Made by a program: the position numbers and the translations under genes
The notes under the pieces: generated by a model
What the model saw: only the letters and a program-made list of their open reading frames with translations
Told to the model about the DNA's origin: nothing
Database searches by the model: none
Assembly (NCBI GenBank): GCA_030602705.1
Contig: JAUVZF010000040.1
Span: forward strand, 1-33,340
Direction of reading: 5' to 3'
DNA length: 33,340 nucleotides
Source of the DNA: Planctomycetota bacterium
Lineage (GTDB): Bacteria; Planctomycetota; Phycisphaerae; FEN-1346
In this document: one piece after another, positions 16,553 through 26,040 of the stretch
Position numbering within the stretch: position 1 is the first letter of the stretch
Layout: each line of letters opens with the position of its first letter

Positions 16553-17845
16553 ATGCCTGCCGGAGGTGAGAGGACAACCGACGTGCGACGCGCTGTCACC
16601 TGGTTGACGATCGTTGGACTGCTTCTGGGCTGCGCACTTACCGTCCAGGCGGGCTGGGTGTGGCACAACGGCCGGTGGATGTACGTGGACCCGTCGGAGC
16701 CGCCCCTGCCTTCCATCAAGACGCCGCCGGCCAAGACGCCGCCCAGGCCGCCGAAGGAACCGATTCCGCCGACTCCGAAACCGGAAGAGCCGCCGCCGCC
16801 CGCACCGAAACCCAGGACGCCCGCGCCGCCCAAGGCCGGGCCTGCTGCCCCGACGCCCAGTGAACCGAAAAAACCGGCCGATGCCCAGACGCCATGGTGG
16901 AAGCGGCAGTGGTGGAAACGCGAGGCGGACCGGAACGCCGACAAGGTCCTTTTCGGCCGGGCCGAAGACCGGCTCAGCGCCGGTAACCGTCGCTCGGCAG
17001 AAAAGGACTTCAAGAAACTCATCAAGGATTACCCCGAGTCGGCCCACCGCGAAGAGGCCATGTGGCTGCGGGCCGGGTCCCTCTTCGATCGGAAGGAGTA
17101 TTACAAGGCGTACAATCAATACGAGAGCCTTATCACCCAGTACGCCGGCAGCGTCCACTACCGCACCGCGCTGCTGAAAGAGATCGAGATCGCCGAGTTG
17201 TTCCTCGGCCCCGTGCGCCGCCGCATCCTCGGCATACCCGTTCTGTCGGGCGAGGACGAGGCCATCGAGATCCTGCGCCGCGTCTACGAACACCAGCCGG
17301 CCGGCGACTTGGCCGATGACGTCATCCTCCGAATCGCCAACTACTACTGGTCGAAGCACAAATGGGCCGAGGCCGAGGATTACTACGACAAGTACTGCCG
17401 CGAGTATCCCAACGGAGACGCCATCCTTCACGCGGAACTCCAACGCGCTAAATGCGCTATCGAAAATTGCAGAGGCCCGCGGTATGATGTAACCGGGTTG
17501 CGGCTGGCGTACGATCGGCTGCGGCAGTATCGGAAGAAGTTCCCGGACGAGGCCGCACGCCGGGGCGTGCCGGAACTGCTCGTCCAGGTGCGCGACTTGC
17601 AGGCCCAGTCGCTTTACGAGGTTGCCGCCCGATACCGCCGTGCCGGACAGCCGCTGGCGGCGGCGTTCTACGCCGAGCGATTGCGAGAGCGATTCGCCGA
17701 CTCATCGTGGAGCGCAAAGGCCGGGACGTTCCTGGCCGGTCCAGTGCAGATGGGGCCTCCGGCCGAGTTCGCCGGCCGCCGGAAGGCAACCGCACAACCG
17801 GAGACCCCGGCCGAAGAGACCGACGAGCAGGAGCCAACCAAGTGA
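16553..17845 (+). CDS. bamD: BamD-like TPR lipoprotein with proline-rich linker
   Basis: The 430-residue protein has an export signal ending in LLGC (Cys27), a plausible though not ideal lipobox; cleavage after TVQA is an alternative. A proline-rich stretch (about residues 47-111), then a Trp/Lys-rich TPWWKRQWWKRE patch, separates it from a TPR region (about 125-350). Units such as AEKDFKKLIKDYPES and YNQYESLITQY resemble BamD/YfiO, the lipoprotein that helps BamA insert outer-membrane proteins. The C-terminal 40 residues are low-complexity. ATG 16553 has GGGAG six bases upstream; GTG 16583 is a second plausible start. Its stop overlaps the lptE-like start. BamD is the best guess; a YbgF/CpoB-like role is possible. 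Confidence 0.78.
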   Translation: MPAGGERTTDVRRAVTWLTIVGLLLGCALTVQAGWVWHNGRWMYVDPSEPPLPSIKTPPAKTPPRPPKEPIPPTPKPEEPPPPAPKPRTPAPPKAGPAAPTPSEPKKPADAQTPWWKRQWWKREADRNADKVLFGRAEDRLSAGNRRSAEKDFKKLIKDYPESAHREEAMWLRAGSLFDRKEYYKAYNQYESLITQYAGSVHYRTALLKEIEIAELFLGPVRRRILGIPVLSGEDEAIEILRRVYEHQPAGDLADDVILRIANYYWSKHKWAEAEDYYDKYCREYPNGDAILHAELQRAKCAIENCRGPRYDVTGLRLAYDRLRQYRKKFPDEAARRGVPELLVQVRDLQAQSLYEVAARYRRAGQPLAAAFYAERLRERFADSSWSAKAGTFLAGPVQMGPPAEFAGRRKATAQPETPAEETDEQEPTK

Positions 17846-18345
17846 ACACCGTGCGTGATAGGGTGCTGGTTCTCTGTACGGCTGCCGTGCTGGCGGCGGG
17901 GTGCGGCTATTCGATGCAGCCGTTGCATCGCGGCGACGTGCAAACGGTGGCCGTCCCCATTTTCTCGTCGAAGGACTTCCGCAGGGAACTCGAGTTCGGC
18001 TTGACGCGCCAGGTCGTCAAGTTCATCGAACTCCGCACGCCCTACAAGGTCGTCCACGACCGTAAGCGGGCCGACACCGAACTGCGCGGCGAGATCTCCT
18101 GGCTGCGCACCTCCGTCCTCTCGGAAGATACCGACACCGACCAGCCGCAGGACCTCCAGGTCGCCATCACCTGCTGGTTCGAATGGAAAGACCTGCGCAC
18201 GGGAGAGATCCTCAAGCGGCGCGAGCGCATAACCGGGGCCGCCACCTACGCCGGCGCGGTCGGCGAGACACCGGATTCCGCTACCGTCGAGGCCACACGC
18301 CGCCTCGCCGAACGCATTGTCGAGGCTATGGAAAAGGACTGGTAA
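17842..18345 (+). CDS. lptE: LptE-like LPS-assembly lipoprotein
   Basis: A 167-residue lipoprotein: basic N-terminus, hydrophobic stretch and lipobox LAAGC with Cys21. The mature part begins CGYSMQPLHRGDVQTVAVPIF, the typical start of LptE proteins, followed by a fold with a tail of amphipathic helix (SATVEATRRLAERIVEAMEKDW). In the Lpt pathway LptE plugs the LptD barrel that places lipopolysaccharide in the outer leaflet of the outer membrane. GTG overlaps the preceding stop (GTGA), so translation is probably coupled to the BamD-like gene. The pairing of two outer-membrane assembly lipoproteins is strong evidence for an outer membrane. Confidence 0.85.
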   Translation: MNTVRDRVLVLCTAAVLAAGCGYSMQPLHRGDVQTVAVPIFSSKDFRRELEFGLTRQVVKFIELRTPYKVVHDRKRADTELRGEISWLRTSVLSEDTDTDQPQDLQVAITCWFEWKDLRTGEILKRRERITGAATYAGAVGETPDSATVEATRRLAERIVEAMEKDW

Positions 18346-18412
18346 TCTCCCTTGGCGGCCGCCCACCGCAACGCGCCGCCACAAGGCAACCGCCGGTGCA
18401 GAAAAGCGTACA

Positions 18413-20374
<1,962 letters not shown>

Positions 20375-20393
20375 CAGCGCGAGGAACCGCGCC

Positions 20394-21620
20394 GTGCCCC
20401 ATCTGAGCCTGAACGCCCGAGTCATCGCGGCAGCGAACGTCAGGCCGATCCTCGAGGAAATCGGCCGCACCCACACTGCGCCGGCCACCGAATACGTGCT
20501 CCCCGGGAGCAACACGGTCGCACTGGCGCTGGAGAACCTCTCCGCAGCGCAGGCCGGCCTTCTGCAAGCCGAGATGCTTGAGGCCGGCGGCGACGTGGTC
20601 GCACCGCAACGCGCGTCCGCATCCGGGCCGGCCAAGGTCGATATCGTCCTCATCGGTTCGCGGAGCCAATTCCAGACCCTCCTCGCGCGCTCCGCCGACG
20701 CTGCGCCCGAGGCGGCGGCCGTCCGCGATGAGGTCCGACGCGCTCTGGACAACCATGCCCGCACCCGCTTCGAGATACGCATGGGGGCACGCCGGTTGAC
20801 CGTGGGTCCCGAGCCGGCCGTCATGGGGATCCTGAACGTGACGCCCGACAGTTTCAGCGACGGCGGCAAATGGCTGGAGTCGAGCAGCGCCGTCGCCCGT
20901 GCCGACAGGCTCGTCGAAGAAGGCGCCGACATCATCGACGTGGGCGGCGAGTCCACCCGCCCGGGGAGCAACCCGGTCACGGAGCAAGAGGAACTCGCCC
21001 GCGTTCTGCCGGTCGTCGAGACGCTCGCCTCGCGGATAGACGTCCCCGTCAGCATCGACACGCGCCACGCGCGCGTGGCCCGCGAAGCGGTCGCTGCCGG
21101 GGCATGCCTCGTCAACGACGTCACCGGCCTCCAGGGCGACCCCGGCATGGCCGCAGCGGTCGCCGAAACCGGCGCCGGAGTCGTCATCATGCACATGCTC
21201 GGCGAACCGCGCTCGATGCAGGACCACCCGCACTACGACCACCTGATGGCCGACATCTGCCGCTACCTGCGAAGGGGAATGCAGATAGCCGCAGACGCCG
21301 GCGTGCCTGAGGACGGCATCATCATCGACCCCGGCATCGGCTTCGGCAAAACGGTTCGGCATAACCTTGAGATCCTGGCGCGCCTCGGTCAGTTGCGGAC
21401 GCTCGGCGCGCCCGTCCTGGTCGGCCCCAGCCGCAAACGTTTCATCGGCAAGTTGGCCGACGTCGAAACGCCGTCGGAGCGGGTGTACGGGACCGCCGCC
21501 GCGTGCAGCCTGGCCGTGGCGGCCGGCGCGCTCGTGCTTCGCGTCCACGACGTGGGCGAGGTACGTCAGGCCCTCGCCGTCGCGACCGCCATCACCCAGG
21601 TTGACGAGAACGCGTCATGA
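20394..21620 (+). CDS. folP: Dihydropteroate synthase, long form
   Basis: The catalytic part joins p-aminobenzoate to dihydropterin pyrophosphate in folate synthesis. It begins at residue 145 with GILNVTPDSFSDGG and continues with VGGESTRPG, SIDTRHA, NDVTG and IIDPGIGFGK, then GPSRKRFI. Ahead of it is an extra N-terminal region of about 140 residues (LLQAEMLEAGGDVVAPQRA, VDIVLIGSRSQFQTL). Such long forms occur in some Clostridia and other lineages; the function of the extension is unknown to me. GTG 20394 is chosen with GAGGAA seven bases upstream. The stop overlaps cdaA (ATGA). The total of 408 residues compares with about 270-280 for Escherichia coli FolP. Confidence 0.92.
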   Translation: MPHLSLNARVIAAANVRPILEEIGRTHTAPATEYVLPGSNTVALALENLSAAQAGLLQAEMLEAGGDVVAPQRASASGPAKVDIVLIGSRSQFQTLLARSADAAPEAAAVRDEVRRALDNHARTRFEIRMGARRLTVGPEPAVMGILNVTPDSFSDGGKWLESSSAVARADRLVEEGADIIDVGGESTRPGSNPVTEQEELARVLPVVETLASRIDVPVSIDTRHARVAREAVAAGACLVNDVTGLQGDPGMAAAVAETGAGVVIMHMLGEPRSMQDHPHYDHLMADICRYLRRGMQIAADAGVPEDGIIIDPGIGFGKTVRHNLEILARLGQLRTLGAPVLVGPSRKRFIGKLADVETPSERVYGTAAACSLAVAAGALVLRVHDVGEVRQALAVATAITQVDENAS

Positions 21621-22495
21621 CCGAAATCCTGAACTACCTCGGGCGGACCTACGAGACGTTCCGGTGGACGGACGCGATTGAGTTCGGCGTCATCGCGCTG
21701 CTTATTTACCTGATTTACCGCGGCTTGAGGGGCACGCGCGGCGCCCGCGTGGTCCGCGGGTTTATCTTCCTGCTCGTGACGAGTTTCGTGTTCTTGCGTC
21801 TGCTGTCGGACTACCTGCACATGGAACGTCTGAGAGACCTTTACCGTCTTCTCGTGCCCGCTATGGCATTCCTGGCGGCGATCGTGTTCCAGCCGGAACT
21901 TCGCCGCAGCCTGATGCGGTTGGGCGAGAATCCGCTCTTTCGCTTCTTCCTGAAGGAAGGCGCCTCGGCCTTCGTGGACCAGATCGCCCGAGCGGCCGCT
22001 ACCCTCAGCCGCAACCGTGTCGGCGCCATCTTCGCCGTGGAACGCGAAACCCGTCTCGGGGCCCTCATAGAGACGGGCACCCGTCTGGACGCCGCACTGA
22101 CGAGCGAACTGCTGACGACGATCTTCTGGCCCGGCTCGCCGCTGCACGACATGGGCGTGGTGATTCGGGGCGGTCGGATCGCCGCCGCCGGGTGCGAGTT
22201 TCCGCTCTCGCGCCATGCGATCCTCGATCCACACCTTGGAACGCGGCACCGCGCAGCGGTGGGACTCTCGGAGGAAACCGATGCCGCCATCGTTGTCGTC
22301 AGCGAAGAGTCGGGCAGCATCTCGCTGGCCGAAGGCGGCAAACTGGAATCGGCCATCACGCCCGACCGGCTCAAAGAGCGACTGACCGAACTCCTGCGCG
22401 GCGCAGAGGCCACACTGACCGAACACGCGCTCGCCGCCGACGAAACGCCGGAACCCATTGAACCTGAAAAACCGACAGACGCAGCCGCCTCATGA
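21617..22495 (+). CDS. cdaA: Diadenylate cyclase CdaA
   Basis: CdaA (292 residues) makes the second messenger c-di-AMP from two ATP. Three N-terminal membrane helices (about residues 20-100) precede the DAC (DisA_N) domain. The second active-site motif RHR is at 210-212 within LGTRHRAAVGLSEETDA. The first motif, normally DGA in PLHDGAVI, reads D178-M-G180 in PLHDMGVVI. The 32-residue spacing between the motifs is the family norm, and the metal-linked Asp is kept. Conserved AAGCEFPLS and VVSEESGSIS follow. The gene is translationally coupled to both folP and the YbbR gene by ATGA overlaps. The family link is firm; the variant motif deserves a check. Confidence 0.93.
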   Translation: MTEILNYLGRTYETFRWTDAIEFGVIALLIYLIYRGLRGTRGARVVRGFIFLLVTSFVFLRLLSDYLHMERLRDLYRLLVPAMAFLAAIVFQPELRRSLMRLGENPLFRFFLKEGASAFVDQIARAAATLSRNRVGAIFAVERETRLGALIETGTRLDAALTSELLTTIFWPGSPLHDMGVVIRGGRIAAAGCEFPLSRHAILDPHLGTRHRAAVGLSEETDAAIVVVSEESGSISLAEGGKLESAITPDRLKERLTELLRGAEATLTEHALAADETPEPIEPEKPTDAAAS

Positions 22496-23496
22496 GCGAA
22501 CGCATACGCACATTTCTGGCCGTCGCCGTCCTGACGATCGCCGTCTGGGTCTGGACCGACCTGGAGCAGACGGGCGAGGGCGAAGACCTCGTGCCCGTCG
22601 TGATCAACGGACCGCCGGACTTCCAGATCCGCGACATCAACCCGAAACAGTTGACGGTGAAATACGAAGGCCCCAAAGGAGAACTCGAGAGCCTCAACGC
22701 CTCGCTCAAAGACAGGGTCTGCCGCTTTAACCTGGCCGAAGCGGAACTGAAGACCAATCCGCTGGTCCTTCCCGCACGCGAGGGGTTCCGGCACTGGACC
22801 GGTCGGCGCATCGCCGTCACCGAAATCCGGGACCAGCACGGGGCAACTTTCGACGGCAAGATCTATGCCAACGCCAGCCGCCTCGTCACCGTCAAAGAGG
22901 TTGACGTGAAGGTCCAGGTGACCGGGGCTGTGGCCAAGAACCCTCATGCGGAGCCGGCCAAGGTCACGGCGCGCGTCGCGGCAGCCGACCTCGCCAAACT
23001 GCCGGAGGGCCGGCGATTCGCCGTCGCCAACGTCGAAGTCACCACCCTTCCCGAAGACATGCAACTGAAGGAACCCGTGCTGCTCGATCCGAAACTGGGC
23101 GGGCCCGACGGCATCGACGCAACGTTCGACCCGCCCACCGTCACGGTCAGGGCAACGCTGGAATCTGCGGTCACCAAGAAGGGGTTCGGGCGGCTGCCGA
23201 TTCTTATCTCGGCTCCGTCCGAAATGCTGAACCGGTACCGCATCGTCTTTCAGCCCGAGGCGGACCGATGGGTCGAGTTGGAGGTCGAAGGGCCCACACC
23301 GGCCGTTGAACGCCTCAAAGCGCAGGATATTCGCGTCCAACTCGTCCTGACGGCGGACGACAAGCCCAACCCGGGCTCGTGGCTGCCGCGCGAGCCCGTT
23401 GTGCTCGGCCTGCCGCCCGGCGTCAAACTGGTCAAGCCGCTGCCCACCGTCAACTTCAACCTCGAGAAACACAACGCGAAGCCGCCCGCCCCGTGA
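22492..23496 (+). CDS. cdaR: YbbR-domain protein CdaR, CdaA partner
   Basis: A 334-residue protein with one N-terminal membrane helix (about residues 7-23, FLAVAVLTIAVWVWTDL) and an extracytoplasmic part made of three or so YbbR-type repeats of about 90 residues. The units are recognisable from short strands such as LVPVVINGPPDFQIRDINP and QLTVKYEGPKGEL. In Firmicutes YbbR/CdaR binds and modulates CdaA. The ATG overlaps the cdaA stop (ATGA). In those organisms glmM usually follows; here proA does. The tail is proline-rich. Confidence 0.85.
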   Translation: MSERIRTFLAVAVLTIAVWVWTDLEQTGEGEDLVPVVINGPPDFQIRDINPKQLTVKYEGPKGELESLNASLKDRVCRFNLAEAELKTNPLVLPAREGFRHWTGRRIAVTEIRDQHGATFDGKIYANASRLVTVKEVDVKVQVTGAVAKNPHAEPAKVTARVAAADLAKLPEGRRFAVANVEVTTLPEDMQLKEPVLLDPKLGGPDGIDATFDPPTVTVRATLESAVTKKGFGRLPILISAPSEMLNRYRIVFQPEADRWVELEVEGPTPAVERLKAQDIRVQLVLTADDKPNPGSWLPREPVVLGLPPGVKLVKPLPTVNFNLEKHNAKPPAP

Positions 23497-23508
23497 GGAG
23501 ACGCGTTC

Positions 23509-24774
23509 ATGTCCCCGAAGGACTGGTCGCAGGAGGCCCGGACCCTCGGCCGCCGCGCACGCACAGCCGCCAGACAACTGGCCGCCGCCGGCGCCGGCGC
23601 CAAGAACGCGGCGCTGCGGGCCATGGCCGAAAACCTTCGCGCGGGGGCCAAGACCATCCGGAAGGAAAACGCCGCCGACCTCGCCGCCGCCAACCAGGCC
23701 GGCCTCGCGGCCGCCATGATCGACCGCCTGACACTGACCGACGAGCGGATCGAGAAGATGGCCCGCAGCATGGACGAGATCGCCGACCTTCAGGACCCCG
23801 TCGGCGAGATTCTCGAAGGCTACGTCCGTCCGAACGGCCTGCGCATCGAGCGCGTCCGCGTGCCGCTCGGCGTCGTGTTCATCATCTACGAGTCGCGGCC
23901 GAACGTGACGAGCGACGTGGCGGCGCTGTGCCTGAAGAGCGGCAACGCGTCCATCCTGCGCGGCGGCAAGGAGGCGCTGCGCTCGAACCTGGCAATCCAC
24001 CGCCTGCTGGCGGAAGCCGTCGCGAGCCAGGGCCTGCCGGCCGACGCCGTCCTGATGATCGAAACCAGCGACCGCGACCTGCTGGCCGCCCTCCTCCGCC
24101 AAGACGAGAACATCGACGTCGTCGTGCCGCGCGGCGGCGAATCGCTCATCCGCGCGGTCGCCGAGGGGTCCACCATCCCCGTCATCAAGCACTACAAGGG
24201 CGTCTGCCACGTCTACGTCGATGACTTGGCCGACCTCGACATGGCCGAGGCCATCTGTTTCAACGCGAAGGTCCAGCGGCCGGGCGTCTGCAACGCCATG
24301 GAAACGATGCTCGTCCACAAACACGTGGCGGCCCGTTTCCTGCCGCGCATCTGCCGCCGACTGTCGCAAGCCGGGGTGGCGTTGCGCGGCTGCGACGAGA
24401 CACGCCGCATCTGGCCCGACGCCAAACCCGCCACCGACGAGGACTGGTACGCCGAGTACCTGGACCTCGTGCTGGCGGTTCGCGTCGTCGAGCACGTTCA
24501 GGACGCCATCGACCACATCGCCCGATACGGGTCGGCCCACACCGACGCGATCGTCTCGGAAGACGTCCGGCGGATCCGGCGGTTCGTCCAGGGCGTGGAC
24601 TCCTCCAGCGTGATGATCAACACGACGACCCGCTTCTCGGACGGCGGCGAGTACGGCCTGGGCGCCGAGGTGGGCATCTCAACCGACAAACTCCACGCCC
24701 GCGGACCGATGGGATGCCGCGACCTGACCACCTACAAGTGGATCGTCACCGGCGAAGGGCAGTTGCGGACCTGA
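23509..24774 (+). CDS. proA: Gamma-glutamyl phosphate reductase
   Basis: ProA (421 residues) reduces gamma-glutamyl phosphate to glutamate-5-semialdehyde with NADPH, the second step of proline synthesis. The aldehyde-dehydrogenase-like fold is complete. Landmarks are VPLGVVFIIYESRPNVTSD, KSGNASILRGGKEA, IDVVVPRGGESLI and the catalytic Cys261 in QRPGVCNAMET. The C-terminal GAEVGISTDKLHARGPMG block is typical. GAGGAG precedes the ATG, 12 bases after the cdaR stop, so it is probably co-transcribed with cdaA-cdaR. Proline is also a compatible solute, and c-di-AMP often controls osmotic balance; that link is inference. No proB is in the window. Confidence 0.96.
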   Translation: MSPKDWSQEARTLGRRARTAARQLAAAGAGAKNAALRAMAENLRAGAKTIRKENAADLAAANQAGLAAAMIDRLTLTDERIEKMARSMDEIADLQDPVGEILEGYVRPNGLRIERVRVPLGVVFIIYESRPNVTSDVAALCLKSGNASILRGGKEALRSNLAIHRLLAEAVASQGLPADAVLMIETSDRDLLAALLRQDENIDVVVPRGGESLIRAVAEGSTIPVIKHYKGVCHVYVDDLADLDMAEAICFNAKVQRPGVCNAMETMLVHKHVAARFLPRICRRLSQAGVALRGCDETRRIWPDAKPATDEDWYAEYLDLVLAVRVVEHVQDAIDHIARYGSAHTDAIVSEDVRRIRRFVQGVDSSSVMINTTTRFSDGGEYGLGAEVGISTDKLHARGPMGCRDLTTYKWIVTGEGQLRT

Positions 24775-24814
24775 GCCGCCGCAGCGGGCCGCACGCCTTG
24801 AGGGAGGGCCGAAC

Positions 24815-25765
24815 ATGAAGACCGCCGTCTATCTGGCCGCGATCGTCGTCCTGGTGTCCGTTTGCCCGCAGGTCCGCGCCAACGATTTCAAGCCCGTCCT
24901 GGCCGAGATGGGCGACATCGACCCGGACCGCGCCGCGCCGACCTTTTCCGTCGAGAAGGTGCTCGATGAAAAGACCAGCCGTGCAAGGAGCACCCCGGAC
25001 AGGTCGCTCCGCATCTACGAGGTGGACGTGCTGCTGGAGGGGTTCGGCCGCATCCGCTTGGGCAACTACCACGTCGCCGGCCCGGACCGTGAAGGTCGCG
25101 TGCGCGGGGGGGGCGGCGTGGACGAGGCCAGCGCCCAGGTGGGTTGGCTCAAGGGCGCGCCGGACTTGGCGCTGCTCGTCTGGCGGGAGAAGTATATTGG
25201 CGGCAACGCGTCCTGCTGCCACTTCAGGTCGGCGGTCCTCCGGCTGGCGAAGGGCGGCGCGTCGGTCCTCCTGCGAGCCAGCGGCCGCGTGACGTATGCT
25301 ACCCGACATTTGTCTTATGACATCGGCTTGAGCGAGGATCATTTTGCCTACGACGCCAACACCCGGACGCTGACGCACAGAGTGTCTCGGTACACCAAGA
25401 TCTGGAGCGCCCGGCGAGGTGGGCTCTACGTGGCTGAGGCGCACTGGCACGGCGAAGGCGCCCTCGCAATCATCCGGGAAACTATAATCCATACGTGCAA
25501 GTATGGCGATGGGAAACTCGTCAGCGATTCCATCGAGTTGTTCCACCAATCGCAGAAAGGCGTGCGCCTGAAGGACGTGGCGCAGTTCTACCTGGGACCC
25601 CTGGCTCCCCGCGAGGTCCTCCTGGAGGCCAACCCCGAATTGGCCGCCCGGTACAAGGACCAGCACCCCGGCGCCTACATTTATCTGCCGGAGGACACGC
25701 TCGTGAGGATTCCCGTGCCGCAGGAGTGGCTCAGGAAACGCTCCGCGCGCCCCGTGGGGCCGTAG
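24815..25765 (+). CDS. Secreted protein of unknown function with LysM-like C-terminus
   Basis: A 316-residue protein with a clear signal peptide (MKTAVYLAAIVVLVSVCPQVRA, cut before NDFKP). I do not recognise the central part (about residues 60-245); it is mainly short beta-like segments with a Cys-Cys pair in NASCCHF. The C-terminal 50 residues (about 250-301) resemble a LysM module: a DVAQFYLG helix-strand start, EVLLEANPEL, and a final PGAYIYLPEDTLVRIPVP. LysM usually binds peptidoglycan or GlcNAc polymers, so a cell-wall-associated role is possible. GGGAGGG precedes the ATG. It follows proA by 40 bases on the same strand. Confidence 0.75.
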   Translation: MKTAVYLAAIVVLVSVCPQVRANDFKPVLAEMGDIDPDRAAPTFSVEKVLDEKTSRARSTPDRSLRIYEVDVLLEGFGRIRLGNYHVAGPDREGRVRGGGGVDEASAQVGWLKGAPDLALLVWREKYIGGNASCCHFRSAVLRLAKGGASVLLRASGRVTYATRHLSYDIGLSEDHFAYDANTRTLTHRVSRYTKIWSARRGGLYVAEAHWHGEGALAIIRETIIHTCKYGDGKLVSDSIELFHQSQKGVRLKDVAQFYLGPLAPREVLLEANPELAARYKDQHPGAYIYLPEDTLVRIPVPQEWLRKRSARPVGP

Positions 25766-25836
25766 GCACCTGCGACCGCCGCTGACAAGCAGGGTCAAAC
25801 GCTGTCTCTCTTCCACCCGTCTCTGACGCGGTGGCT

Positions 25837-25923
25837 TGGTGCGGGAGGGGGGATTCGAACCCCCAGGCCCCGAAGGGCACAAGGACCTAAACCTTGCGCG
25901 TCTGCCAGTTCCGCCACTCCCGC
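25837..25923 (-). tRNA. tRNA-Leu(UAG)
   Basis: The minus strand folds into a class II tRNA. The acceptor stem is GCGGGAG with CTCCCGC, discriminator A, and CCA encoded in the DNA. The D-arm contains GGCAGACGC. The anticodon stem CAAGG/CCTTG encloses loop TTTAGGT, giving anticodon UAG for the codon CUA. The variable arm is long (TGCCCTTCGGGGCC), and the T-arm GGGGGTTCGAATCCCCC is perfect. All features fit tRNA-Leu. A TGTAAT hexamer at 25938-25943 may be its -10 box. Confidence 0.95.
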
Positions 25924-25999
25924 ACGGCCGGACCTGCATTACATACCGCAACCGGCGCCGGCCTGCAATCGCCTGCGCCGCGTTATTGGTCCGAGTGAA

Positions 26000-26027
26000 G
26001 CGCGGCAGGTCGGGAGACCCGCCGCGC
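26000..26027. repeat. GCGCGG hairpin, downstream of nupC
   Basis: A 12-bp stem with one mismatch (26000-26011 and 26016-26027) and a 4-base loop lies 13 bases past the nupC stop on the minus strand. It belongs to the same family as the hairpins at 29441-29468 and 30526-30553. No T-run follows on either strand. Confidence 0.6.
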
Positions 26028-26040
26028 GGCAAATCTGCGC

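Noticed and set aside
21841-24540. An open frame of 899 codons on the minus strand opposite cdaA, cdaR and proA
   Set aside because: It is antisense to three genes with clear family motifs and has no recognisable protein features.
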